A stretch of DNA of 64,000 nucleotides, from NCBI RefSeq assembly GCF_002113375.1, contig NZ_NEHO01000004.1:62001-126000 (forward strand), in the 5' to 3' direction. Under the pieces are notes generated by a model, which had not been told where the DNA came from, made no database searches, and saw only the letters and a program-made list of their open reading frames with translations. Of this stretch, positions 27,022 through 36,298 are shown piece by piece; position 1 is the first letter of the stretch; every line of letters starts with the position of its first letter. Origin of the DNA: Pseudomonas sp. R37(2017). Lineage in GTDB: Bacteria > Pseudomonadota > Gammaproteobacteria > Pseudomonadales > Pseudomonadaceae. Both the position numbers and the translations under genes were made by a program.

Positions 27022-30000
27022 TTAAATGTTGGCTTTGCTCATGGCCTCACGGGTCAAGCGTCTAGCCAGTTCTTTCTCGTCATACCCCAAGTCAGTGAGT
27101 AATCCGCCGTAAACTTCCTCACTTATTGGTTGGTCGTTAAAAATCACCGTTTCAGGAACAGAAAAACCGATCATCAGTTCTTTGAGTTTATCGCGAAGCG
27201 CGGTGCGTTGAACCTCCGATAGCGAGTTGGCCCATTCATGTTGAGTGGTTCGCAACGTCTCAAGTTTTTCGAACTTACTCAGGTACAGTTGTTTGTTTTC
27301 TTCGAATTTCGAAGGATATGTTTTACGAAGAAAACTCTCCCAGAAGTCCAGTTCGAGCATTTTATTGACGAGGCCGTCACCCTTCTCCATGGTTAGAACC
27401 GTGTCGTAGGCATTATCGATCATTGCATCGGTGACGCCAGACACCGGTCTATGGAGCATGTCTTCGGATTGCCAAGGCAGGCTCAAACGTTTTGCCAAGC
27501 TGGTCTGATAGGCCAGATAGACTTCGACTTCGTCAGGGTCTCCATCGCGACTGCTCATATCGGCCCGCGCAATATCGTTGACCAGTTCAAGGCGTGCCGA
27601 ACCTTTGGCCAGAGTCACTAATTTATCTTCAAGCTGAGAAGGATCGCTTGTACTGGAGCGCGCCTCAAAGTTGAGTACTTCGATGCCAATGTTGTTGAAC
27701 AATTGCGCGCCGGCATCGGCACATCTCACAGGGTCTGCCGCCATGGTGAACAGTTTTTCTCTGAGCGGAGTATCGATACAGACGGCATCGAGCACGCGCC
27801 AGAGTCGCTCGAGTAGCTGTTTTCGTGCTTCACCGCCAGCCTTGTAGTCGGCAAAACCCGGTGCACTATTTATGAACGATATAAAAGGGCCAGAGTTCGG
27901 TTCGTGCTTCAGCTCTTCCCAGCGTTTAACTCGCTCACGGTCTAGCTCAGGGGAACTTTCCCATATTGCCGTGCTAGAAGCTGCGTCGGGTGAAAATAAT
28001 GCGTCTATATCGTTGGGAAGGCCTGCTTCCATACGTATCTGGTTGAATAAAAAACGATTATTAGGTGATAGGTTTTCGATATCAAGGCGCGTTCGACCTA
28101 TTATCAGCGCCGCCCACGGTCTAAGAGTCATATGATGTACATAATTTATTGGGTTTCCCCGCATGTCCAATACAAAGTCCTGAGGTCTATCAAAGGCTAT
28201 AGTACCTATAGGCCAATTTGTTATTCCAGTGTTTCTGAGTCCGACAAAAGTCAATCTAGGCATTTGCGAAATGTCAGGTAGGTCACTTAGATTGTTAAAA
28301 TTACTAAGTAGGTTGTGTAAGAGGTTGTTGATGTTTGATTGTTCATTTAATGGGTTGTTAATATTATGTCGTTCATTTAGTGGGTTGTTATCTAGTTCAA
28401 GTATTTCCATGGAGGTCAGCTCCCACAGTATTCTATTGCTTCGATAATTCCAGGTGATATTGTTGTCACGTAAGCGCAGACGTTCCAAACGACGCATGTT
28501 ACCAATGTCTATAGGTAAGTGACTGAGCTCGCAACGGTTGGCGCTGAGTTCCCGAAGATTTGTAAAGTCATGCAATATCCCGTATGGGTCAGTTGGGAAT
28601 CTTGTGTTGTCGAGTTTAAGAGCTGTGACTTTCTTGAGGAGTTTTTTAATCATCGGGTGCCTTGGCCACCAAGTCTCAAGATTTACTGGCAGCATCTCCC
28701 TGGACAGGTCAAGGGAGTAGGAGCTCGGGTCAGTACGGTTGCCGAACTCGCTGTTTCTTCGCTCGAAACAATCAATAAGGCGTTCAACAATGTGTCTTCC
28801 TCCTCCACCTTGGAACCCATTGTTATCGGAAACCGGGCTAAAAGGTTGTTGACGCTCCCAGTGATCAAGTGTCACCCGCAGCTCAGCGAGCTCATTTTTC
28901 AGTTCCTCTACAGCGTTGAGCGGTTCACCTCTAGCGCTCAAGGCATCAGCAAATGAATCAACTTCTACCTCGCTGAAGTGTGGGTAAAGATCCTGAATGC
29001 GCTCGTGCAGTGTTTGGCCTCCCTTACTGAGCCCGCCACCACGAACCAAAAGCATCGTTTCATGCTCGGCCACCGCCCGCACGGGCGGCTCGGCAAGGAC
29101 GGTTCGGCGTTCGCTGGGCGGCTCCGATTTGACCATGACCCATTGCCTGAACTGTTCGGCGTCACCCGGTTTGTAGCCCAGGGCGCTTTGTCCATTCTCT
29201 TGCGTGGCCTGCAGGACCGCTTCGAAAAAGTCATCGGCTGTATGAATTGGCTGATCCGTGCCATCACGCACCTCGTACTGCCCGGCGTCATCGCGGATCA
29301 AAACCCGGACTTTCGCTGCATCCTCGGGTCCGGCACTACAGCGCAGCTCGCCATTGAATGTCCCCTGACGAACCTCCAGACGCAGGTCGCCAAAGGTGTC
29401 GGTATAGAGACGCAAGGTCCCCAATACCAGGCGCTCGGTGTCGGCCGTGACGGATGCGGTCGGGTACAAACCCTGGGCCGCCCGGACCGCCTGGGTTTCG
29501 AACTGAAGCTCTCGTGCCTGGGTCCTCATGCGCAAAGGCAGGCGGTTTTCTTGTGTAATCCGCTGACGTTCCGCGGCGCTGGCACGCGCATGGATTTGGT
29601 CCGCGACGGTCGCCGACAACTCGGGGAATTCGCTGAACAGCGGCGCGATCTCAGGGGATAACGCAGCAGGTTCAATGGCCGGTGAAGCCAGGCGTTGCAG
29701 GGTATCGGTCAGCAGCGGTGGCGGTGGTGCGCTCTCCACGTGCACCCTGCGCAGCAAGTCTTCATCGGTGCCGCTGATCCGGCGAATCTGTTCCAGTTGT
29801 TCATCGTTGAAACCATCGGTGCTGTGACCGAGGCGTCGCATCAGGGTCGAGCCTTCCCACTCGCGGGGGTTCTCCGTTTCGCTGACCCAGGCCCCTTGGC
29901 CATTGTGGCGCAGGATCGGTGCATAGGCCTCGGGGCGTTGCGGATGGCGGATGCGTTGTTGCCTGGTGACCGCGTCATCCAGCACTTCGAAATGTTGATC

Positions 30001-31770
30001 GTTCAGGGGCAGGATGCGTCGGCCCTGATGCAGGTGAAGACCCTGTGCGTCAGGCCGGGCGTCCGCGGGCAAAACCACGTCGGCGCGGTGATAGGGACTG
30101 AGGTCAGGGTTCCACAGACGCGTCCCGCCGTTTGCCAGTTGCACCGGTTTCAGGCCTTCGAAAAACGGCGAAAGCCTGGTCCTCGCAACATTGCCGACAG
30201 CGCCCGCCGCCGCGAACAGGCCCAGCTGGATGACGTTTTCCAGCACGCCGAGGGTCTGTTCACCGGCCTCGGCCAAGTGCCCTTCGGCCAGATCGACCAG
30301 GCCCTCGACTACACCATCGGTCAATTGATAGGCCGTGTAGGCCAGCATTAGCGGGCCCAGGCCAGGCACCAACGGCGTCGCCACCAGCAAGGCGATGTCG
30401 AGGATGTCCGAGAGCATTTTTTCCAGGTTGTCCCACCAGGCCCACCTGGCCATGCGGTCGGCGTATTCGGTGGAGATGGCGATTTCCCGCGCGTCGTTGA
30501 ACACCTTGTTCAGGGTCTGCCGGTAGCGGTAGCTCCACAGGTCATAGTCGAAGGTTGTCTCCCGGTCGGTCTTGAGGCTCGACACGCTGAATTGCAGATC
30601 GGGTTTATCCACAGGGGTTTCGCGCCAGCTCGGCAAATTGGAACCGGCGGGGGCAGGCTGCCATTTCACCGTGCTGAGACGCGCGTTCAACCCGGCAAAA
30701 AAGTGGCCGCGTTGCTCATGGGGCACGAATTGACTGAAGAACTGTTGATAGCTGTTGGCGGATGTGCCATCGCGCAACTGGCGCGTCAGTTCAGCCATGA
30801 ATTCCAGTGACGAGTCGTATTGCTTGAGCGGGTGCAGCGGATCATGGGGAACGTAGGCGATCACTGGCACCGGGCCGCTGGCGCTGGCGGTATCGGCGGC
30901 GATCAGCATGATGCCGCTCAGGCGCGTATCCATCATCGCCAGGTTGTAAAGGTCGACGGGTTGGCCGTTCCACTGCAGCCGCGAACGGTTGTAGACCATG
31001 CCTTGCACCACGTCATGGGCTTGCTGGTCGATGTCGTTCTTCATCAGGGCCATTTGCGCGGCGGCAAGCAGTGCGCTTTTCTGGCTGGCGATGATGTTTT
31101 GACGCAAGGTATCGCTCGCCGCTTTGTCGGTCGGCAGTAAAACGTCTTTCAGGTGCTGCTGGTAGCGGGCGCCGATGTCCAGGTCGCGACACAGGGACTT
31201 GAATTGCTCGATGCTCAGTTTGTCCTTGAGTTTTTTCACCAGAAAATGCCCGCGAGCATCGGGGCGGGTGATGAACTCGGAGTCCTGGGTGAACGTCTCG
31301 TCCCGGGAGAAGTTGTGCAAAGCGGCGTCCAGCAGCGAGACGGTGCGACTGGTGGTTCCGCCAGAAAAGTCGTGCACCCACCATGCCGTGTTCACCGGTG
31401 CGTAGAGCCGCAGCCAGGTTTGCTCGACATCGTCTTCGACGCCGAAGCGGTCCTTCAGCGCTTGCTGCAACAGGGGTTTGGCAAAGGCGGATATATCCTT
31501 CACATCACTGAGTAACTTATCCGCGGTGTTCTGCGCCGTCCAGCCGAGCCGGTTGGCTGCTTTCAACTTTCGGTGAGCGGTCGCTGACGCGTTCCTGTGC
31601 CAGTCGGGCAGCGTCAGCCTGACCGATTTCAGGGCGTCGACACGCGATGGGGAGGTGTCCAGCAGCCAGGCGGGAATCGCCTTTCTGACCTGATTGAAAT
31701 GGATGCTTTTATCGATTGGGGCGATGTCGAGCGGATCTGATCCTTGAATCGCCGAGGGGCTAATGGGCAT
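27022..31770 (-). CDS. Dermonecrotic-toxin-like protein with LRR and NEL E3 ubiquitin ligase region
   Basis: A 1582-residue protein without a Sec signal. The N-terminal half resembles the large Pseudomonas proteins annotated with a dermonecrotic-toxin/DUF6543 domain. A hydrophobic segment at ~453-480 (LLVATPLVPGLGPLMLAYTAY) could insert in membranes. Leucine-rich repeats lie at ~1040-1205 (VTALKLDNTRF, LRELSANRCELSHLP, LERLRLRDNNI, LEILELDNNPL-like). The C-terminal ~250 residues match NEL E3 ligases of the IpaH/SspH type: DPVRCADAGAQLFNN aligns with the CxD active-site block, placing the catalytic Cys at 1350. Such enzymes ubiquitinate host proteins after delivery into eukaryotic cells. No secretion genes are nearby, so the route is unknown. 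The C-terminal part is more AT-rich than the N-terminal part. Confidence 0.87.
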   Translation of the reverse strand: MPISPSAIQGSDPLDIAPIDKSIHFNQVRKAIPAWLLDTSPSRVDALKSVRLTLPDWHRNASATAHRKLKAANRLGWTAQNTADKLLSDVKDISAFAKPLLQQALKDRFGVEDDVEQTWLRLYAPVNTAWWVHDFSGGTTSRTVSLLDAALHNFSRDETFTQDSEFITRPDARGHFLVKKLKDKLSIEQFKSLCRDLDIGARYQQHLKDVLLPTDKAASDTLRQNIIASQKSALLAAAQMALMKNDIDQQAHDVVQGMVYNRSRLQWNGQPVDLYNLAMMDTRLSGIMLIAADTASASGPVPVIAYVPHDPLHPLKQYDSSLEFMAELTRQLRDGTSANSYQQFFSQFVPHEQRGHFFAGLNARLSTVKWQPAPAGSNLPSWRETPVDKPDLQFSVSSLKTDRETTFDYDLWSYRYRQTLNKVFNDAREIAISTEYADRMARWAWWDNLEKMLSDILDIALLVATPLVPGLGPLMLAYTAYQLTDGVVEGLVDLAEGHLAEAGEQTLGVLENVIQLGLFAAAGAVGNVARTRLSPFFEGLKPVQLANGGTRLWNPDLSPYHRADVVLPADARPDAQGLHLHQGRRILPLNDQHFEVLDDAVTRQQRIRHPQRPEAYAPILRHNGQGAWVSETENPREWEGSTLMRRLGHSTDGFNDEQLEQIRRISGTDEDLLRRVHVESAPPPPLLTDTLQRLASPAIEPAALSPEIAPLFSEFPELSATVADQIHARASAAERQRITQENRLPLRMRTQARELQFETQAVRAAQGLYPTASVTADTERLVLGTLRLYTDTFGDLRLEVRQGTFNGELRCSAGPEDAAKVRVLIRDDAGQYEVRDGTDQPIHTADDFFEAVLQATQENGQSALGYKPGDAEQFRQWVMVKSEPPSERRTVLAEPPVRAVAEHETMLLVRGGGLSKGGQTLHERIQDLYPHFSEVEVDSFADALSARGEPLNAVEELKNELAELRVTLDHWERQQPFSPVSDNNGFQGGGGRHIVERLIDCFERRNSEFGNRTDPSSYSLDLSREMLPVNLETWWPRHPMIKKLLKKVTALKLDNTRFPTDPYGILHDFTNLRELSANRCELSHLPIDIGNMRRLERLRLRDNNITWNYRSNRILWELTSMEILELDNNPLNERHNINNPLNEQSNINNLLHNLLSNFNNLSDLPDISQMPRLTFVGLRNTGITNWPIGTIAFDRPQDFVLDMRGNPINYVHHMTLRPWAALIIGRTRLDIENLSPNNRFLFNQIRMEAGLPNDIDALFSPDAASSTAIWESSPELDRERVKRWEELKHEPNSGPFISFINSAPGFADYKAGGEARKQLLERLWRVLDAVCIDTPLREKLFTMAADPVRCADAGAQLFNNIGIEVLNFEARSSTSDPSQLEDKLVTLAKGSARLELVNDIARADMSSRDGDPDEVEVYLAYQTSLAKRLSLPWQSEDMLHRPVSGVTDAMIDNAYDTVLTMEKGDGLVNKMLELDFWESFLRKTYPSKFEENKQLYLSKFEKLETLRTTQHEWANSLSEVQRTALRDKLKELMIGFSVPETVIFNDQPISEEVYGGLLTDLGYDEKELARRLTREAMSKANI

Positions 31771-31941
31771 TGTTTGATCGTCCTTTGATCAATGTTGGGA
31801 CGACCAGACTAGGTAAGCATGTAGCCCGAAAAAAGCTCAAAAGTTGGTTGTTAAAGGCGCTGGGTACGACTCGATTCTCCAAAAATCAAAGAGTGAAAAA
31901 TACATATCTACCGCCACCCTGGTTCGGCCGTTGGCCATCGC

Positions 31942-34900
31942 TCAACGGCCTGCGGTCACTTGGCTTGGATGGCACATCGTGTGGGTGCCCGGTTGCAGGT
32001 ACGGCGTCAGGATCGGTGCCATGCCCTTGAGCACCTGAACGGGCAATGCCGAGGTGAACGTGAAGTTCTCTGCCGAGCGACCCGGCACGAATGCCGTCAG
32101 GGTACCGAAGTGGTGATCGCCGATGTAGAACACAAAGGTGGCTGTGCGGTTGAGCGATTTTGAACTGAGAATCTGCCCGCCGGAACCGACGGCCTCGATG
32201 CGGTTGTCACCGGTGCCGGTCTTGCCGCCCATGGCCAGCGGGCTGCCATCCGGCAGTTTGAAACTGCCGGCCACGCGTTTGGCCGTACCGGCATCCACCA
32301 CTTGCGAAAGGGCTTCGCGCATGGCCGTCGCTACCTCGGACGGCATCACCCGTTTGCCGACGTCCGGGTCGTTGATCAGTTGGGTTTCATACGGGGTGTT
32401 CGCGGCGAAATGCAGGCTGTCGATGCGCAGGGTGGGCATGCGCACGCCATCGTTGAGGATGGTGCCGATCAGTTCCGCCAGGGCTGCCGGGCGGTCGCCA
32501 GAGCTGCCGATGGCGGTGGCCAGTGATGGCACCAGGTGGTCGAACGGATAGCCGACTTTCTGCCAGCGCTGGTGGATGTCGAGGAATGCCTCGATCTCCA
32601 GCATGGTGCGGATGCGACTGTCACGGGCACCCTTGTGCCGGCTTTTGAACAACCAGCTGTAGACCTCCTGACGCTCGAACTGGCTGGCTTTGACGATGTC
32701 GCTCCAGTCGGCGTCGGGGTGGTTGAGCAGGTAGCCCATCAGCCACAGGTCCAGCGGGTGAACCTTGGCGATGAAGCCCTGGTCTGGCAAATCGTAGGCG
32801 CCGGGGCTGTAGGCCTCGTAGAGCCTTGCAAGGCGCTCGTCAGTGAGCTTTTCCGTGAGCGTGGCGCCCGTGAGGTGCGAGCGCACGAAGGTGTTGAAGC
32901 TTTCCTGGCTGGCCTGTGGCAGCAGGTAGCGATGTACGGCGGCCATGCGGATCGGCGTCGGGCGCATGCTGTCCAGAAAGGTGTCGAGCCGCTCCTGGGT
33001 GTCCTTGTTCCTGTACCTCTTCCAGAACTTGAGCAGGAACGACGTACCCTCGCGGTCGGCGAACGAGGCCAGGTACTCCTGACGCCGAGGGTCGCGGTCG
33101 TCCTTGAGCAGTTCGGCACTGCTGTTCGGGCCGGAGTAGGTGGTGTAGCGCACCAGGTCGCGCATCAGGCGGATGAACGGCAGGTTGATCGACTCGCGCA
33201 GGGCGTCGCGCAGGGTCGGTAGCCGGCCGTTGTCTTCCTTGCGGAAGTTGTGGAACACATGCAGGCCGCCACCGGTGAAAAACGCCTCGCCGGGGCTGGC
33301 CGAGTATTTGCGGTCCAGGGCGGCGCCGAGCATTTTTTGCAGGTCGCGGTCCTTGTTCTCGATCAGGTAGTCGACCGCCCAGCGGCTAAGGCGATCCTGA
33401 TCCGGCACGTCGACTTTCTTCAGTTCCGCAATCGTCATGCCGGCGTATTTGTCGTGCAGTTCGGCAATGATTTGCAGGTAGGTGGTCAGCACGCGCATTT
33501 TCGCGGTGGAGCCCAGTTCCAGTTTGCTGCCTTCGTTGATGTCGAACGGCTGGTCGGTGCTGTCGGTCTGTACCCGCACCCGCGAGCCGTCCGGGGTCAA
33601 TTCGAACAAGGTGAAGCTGTAGCGTACCTGGGTGGTGCTGGTGGTGGTCAGAAGTCGTTCGCCGATCAGACCGATCTGCGTGGCAAAAGCCGGGTCGGCC
33701 AGTTTTTTCAGGTACTCGGTGGCCTCGGTTTGCAGCTCGCCTTGCAGGGTGCTGGTGGCGGACAGGTCGAGGCGGTCGAGGTCGTACAGCGGGCGATTGA
33801 GCATGCCGGCCAGACGGCTGCGCGCGACGCTGATGCCTTTGTTGGTTTCGATCGGTTGAATGGTCGGCTGGGTGGCCCAGTCACGGTAGGTCACTTTGCT
33901 GGCCAGGGCGGCGGCGGCGAACTGTGCGTCGATCACATTGTTTTGCGCCAGCAGGCGAATATGGCTGTCGGTAAGATCGGCCAGTTCATCGTGACCCTTG
34001 GTCAGGTAATGGGAAGGGCGGCGCTGGGCGATCATCAGCGACAGCACTTCTCGTAGGGCCAGGCCTTTTTCCGCCATGGTCTTTGGATCCGTCGCTGTGC
34101 TGGCCAGGACTGCGTTGGCCTGGTTGAAGTCGGATCCATACCACACGCGCAGGCCCTCAGCCATGCCATGCACTTCACCATGGCCCGGTACGGCTGACAG
34201 CGGCACGCTGTTGAGGTAGTCGCGAACCACGTTCTGCCGGGCTTCGAGGGTTTGTGGCCCGGCCTGATAGGCGCGTACGGTGGCGGAAATCATCTGGCGA
34301 ATTTTTTCCGCACCGTTGACCGTCAAGCCATCGGGGGAATGCCGGTACTTCTCCAGTTGCGTGGCCAGGGTGCTGCCACCGGCGGATTGGCCGGGCACGT
34401 GCAACATCTTGGCCACCTGGGACCACGCCGCCATGCCGAACCGCGGCCAGTCCACCGCCGGGTTGGCCAGCGGTTGTTTGGGGTCGAGCAGGAAGCGGTT
34501 TTCGATGAACAGCAGGCTGTTGACCACCACCGGCGGGATCGAGGCAAAGGTCGAATAAAGCTGTTGCGGGTAGTTGTACTGGTACAGCGGTGCTGCGCGG
34601 CAATCGGTAATGGACAGCCCAGCCTGGATTTTCTCGGCATAGGGCACGAACAGGCCCTTGTCGCTGTACTTCAACAGCGCCGGGGAAAAGCGGGTTTGCG
34701 CCTCAACGACGAAATCGCGCTTGATCAGGCGCGGCAGGAATTCATCCAGCGAGCTGTAGCCCAGGCGCCGATCGAACGGGCCGTCGCCCGGATAGCGAAT
34801 CGCATCGCTGGGGCCTGGTTTGAGTTCATAGTTCAGTGACGCGGCGTATTTGCTGACTTCCCGGGCCTGAAACTTCGAGGTGCGCATCTCCCTCATGGCG

Positions 34901-35070
34901 GCCAGCGTCACGACAATCGCAATAATCAACAGCAAGAGCCAGAACGCTCCCCATCCGTGCCTGGAACGACGGGGTTTTTCAGGTAGCGGCGCTTCATCCA
35001 CACCTTCAGTCGGGACCACGGTTTTACTCGAATCGGTTTGCCACAAAGCGCCCATAGTCGACTGATCCAT
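31942..35070 (-). CDS. Bifunctional class A penicillin-binding protein (transglycosylase/transpeptidase)
   Basis: A 1042-residue inner-membrane protein with one helix near residues 42-60 (AFWLLLLIIAIVVTLAAM). The glycosyltransferase-51 part has ENRF at Glu190 in place of the more common EDxxF, and GGSTLATQLEKY. The transpeptidase part has the nucleophile motif STAK (Ser521), an SxN motif in ESIN (Ser627) and KTGTGD (Lys950). The ~320 residues between SxN and KTG are much longer than in PBP1a/1b and include an all-helical insert. It probably polymerises and cross-links peptidoglycan in a specialised setting. An alternative start lies five codons downstream. Confidence 0.88.
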   Translation of the reverse strand: MDQSTMGALWQTDSSKTVVPTEGVDEAPLPEKPRRSRHGWGAFWLLLLIIAIVVTLAAMREMRTSKFQAREVSKYAASLNYELKPGPSDAIRYPGDGPFDRRLGYSSLDEFLPRLIKRDFVVEAQTRFSPALLKYSDKGLFVPYAEKIQAGLSITDCRAAPLYQYNYPQQLYSTFASIPPVVVNSLLFIENRFLLDPKQPLANPAVDWPRFGMAAWSQVAKMLHVPGQSAGGSTLATQLEKYRHSPDGLTVNGAEKIRQMISATVRAYQAGPQTLEARQNVVRDYLNSVPLSAVPGHGEVHGMAEGLRVWYGSDFNQANAVLASTATDPKTMAEKGLALREVLSLMIAQRRPSHYLTKGHDELADLTDSHIRLLAQNNVIDAQFAAAALASKVTYRDWATQPTIQPIETNKGISVARSRLAGMLNRPLYDLDRLDLSATSTLQGELQTEATEYLKKLADPAFATQIGLIGERLLTTTSTTQVRYSFTLFELTPDGSRVRVQTDSTDQPFDINEGSKLELGSTAKMRVLTTYLQIIAELHDKYAGMTIAELKKVDVPDQDRLSRWAVDYLIENKDRDLQKMLGAALDRKYSASPGEAFFTGGGLHVFHNFRKEDNGRLPTLRDALRESINLPFIRLMRDLVRYTTYSGPNSSAELLKDDRDPRRQEYLASFADREGTSFLLKFWKRYRNKDTQERLDTFLDSMRPTPIRMAAVHRYLLPQASQESFNTFVRSHLTGATLTEKLTDERLARLYEAYSPGAYDLPDQGFIAKVHPLDLWLMGYLLNHPDADWSDIVKASQFERQEVYSWLFKSRHKGARDSRIRTMLEIEAFLDIHQRWQKVGYPFDHLVPSLATAIGSSGDRPAALAELIGTILNDGVRMPTLRIDSLHFAANTPYETQLINDPDVGKRVMPSEVATAMREALSQVVDAGTAKRVAGSFKLPDGSPLAMGGKTGTGDNRIEAVGSGGQILSSKSLNRTATFVFYIGDHHFGTLTAFVPGRSAENFTFTSALPVQVLKGMAPILTPYLQPGTHTMCHPSQVTAGR

Positions 35071-35185
35071 TCACGCAGATTGATCGGACTTGACTGAAGC
35101 TTAGACGGTGGTGGGCGAGGGTGAAAAAAATGTGCAGGGCAACATGATGCACGGACGAGTCGATAATCAGGCCAATTGAAGCACT

Positions 35186-35318
35186 TGTGGCGAGGGGGCT
35201 TGCCCCCGTTCGGCTGCGAAGCAGTCGAAAAACAGCAGAGCACGGTGCGTCAGACAATCACCGGCCGCAGGTTTTAGCGCCGCTTCGCAGCGCAACGGGG
35301 GCAAGCCCCCTCGCCACA
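35186..35318. repeat. REP pair, TGTGGCGAGGGGGCTTGCCC class, beside a RAYT gene
   Basis: Full inverted arms with inner CGAAGC/GCTTCG. It ends 26 bases from the 3' end of the REP-associated transposase gene. Confidence 0.92.
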
Positions 35319-35343
35319 AAGTGCTTGGTATACGGGCCGCCGT

Positions 35344-35802
35344 TTAAAGCCAGCACGCATCCCAGAGCGGGTAGTCGCCAATTTTATCCACAAGTCCGGC
35401 CCTGAGTGGATTGGCAACTATGTAGCGAGCGAACGGCAGGAGATCTTCTCCGTCGCGGATGGCCCGGTCGTGGTAGCCGGTTTGCCAAAGTGGGCCATTT
35501 CGGTTGGTGAATTCATTCACTTTGCGGGTGCAACGGGACTTGATGGCTCCGATGACGCGCCCCAGATTGTCTGCTTCCAGCTGCATCAACCAATGAAAAT
35601 GATCGGGCATGACCACCCATGCGATGGAGTTCACTGCGTTGGTTTCATGAGCTTGGCGCAATTCTGCAACAAGTAGGCGTCCCAAGTGCCAATCCGAAAA
35701 GACTGGCTGACGATCATGAACAACGGCGGTGATGAGATATGCCCGACCGCTCTCGGAATATCGGCCTAGACGCAAGCGGTGGGAGTTGGGTTGAGTGGAC
35801 AT
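35344..35802 (-). CDS. rayT: REP-associated tyrosine transposase (RAYT)
   Basis: A 152-residue Y1 HUH transposase of the IS200/IS605-like domesticated group that mobilises or processes REP palindromes. The two metal-binding histidines sit in MPDHFHWLMQL. Candidate catalytic tyrosines are in GYHDRAIRD and FARYIVANPLRAGL. The latter block is the RAYT signature. The frame extends upstream to 36018, but MSTQPNSHRLRLGRYSESG is the usual start. It lies alone, next to one REP pair of the GGGGGCTTGCCCC class, which may be its substrate. Confidence 0.92.
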   Translation of the reverse strand: MSTQPNSHRLRLGRYSESGRAYLITAVVHDRQPVFSDWHLGRLLVAELRQAHETNAVNSIAWVVMPDHFHWLMQLEADNLGRVIGAIKSRCTRKVNEFTNRNGPLWQTGYHDRAIRDGEDLLPFARYIVANPLRAGLVDKIGDYPLWDACWL

Positions 35803-36298
35803 TCCGTTGCTTCCCTTGAGGTTATCAATATCGCATTCAAGGCTAGTACCCGGTTGTCCAGGGCTGCTCTGCTTGTGTTGAGTGAAAATACTGATACCTG
35901 TGAAGGAATGAGGGCATAAGAGGGTTGTTGTGGTGGGAGAGTAGCATCTGGCTGAAACGCTTGAACTAGAGCCCTTCAGGCTTTGGTAGGGGCATGACGG
36001 TGCACCATTGTTGTGCAATACTCCGCGCCGTTTAAATGGCGAAGATTCCTACAAAGTCCAGGTGATGTCACTCCTGAAAACCCGCTATTACCGGCTTTTA
36101 TGGCTGAATTTAGTTGGTTATACAGTGAATATCTCTGTCTTCAGCTTTTTATACTGCACGACCCGCTGATCCTGCAGGTTTTGTCCTGCAGGACGGTTCT
36201 GCTTACAAGGCAGGTCCGGTTACGCGAAGCAACTGGCTTATCGGTCGGGGGCTTCAACGCTCGGTGGTCATATCCAACAACAAGATGAGGTGCCCCTT
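35803..36298. other. Intergenic region upstream of the amino-acid permease
   Basis: About 500 bases separate two divergent genes. It contains an NtrC-like palindrome (36001-36017) and two CCTGCAGG copies (36171-36192). No REP, no convincing ORF and no clear sigma54 box were found. Confidence 0.5.
36001..36017 (+). promoter_or_regulatory. NtrC-like binding site
   Basis: TGCACCATTGTTGTGCA matches the enteric/Pseudomonas NtrC dyad TGCACCA-N3-TGGTGCA with one mismatch in the second arm. It lies 282 bases before the permease ATG. No sigma54 promoter with correct GG/GC spacing is evident between them, which weakens the call. Confidence 0.4.

Noticed and set aside
36171..36192. Two CCTGCAGG copies as an operator
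   Set aside because: Each is a palindrome, but the six-base spacing and lack of any known regulator match make chance likely. They are mentioned only in the region note.
36013..36288. 91-codon frame upstream of the permease
   Set aside because: It starts with GTG inside the NtrC-like dyad, has no ribosome site, and the product has no typical composition. It is more likely untranslated leader.
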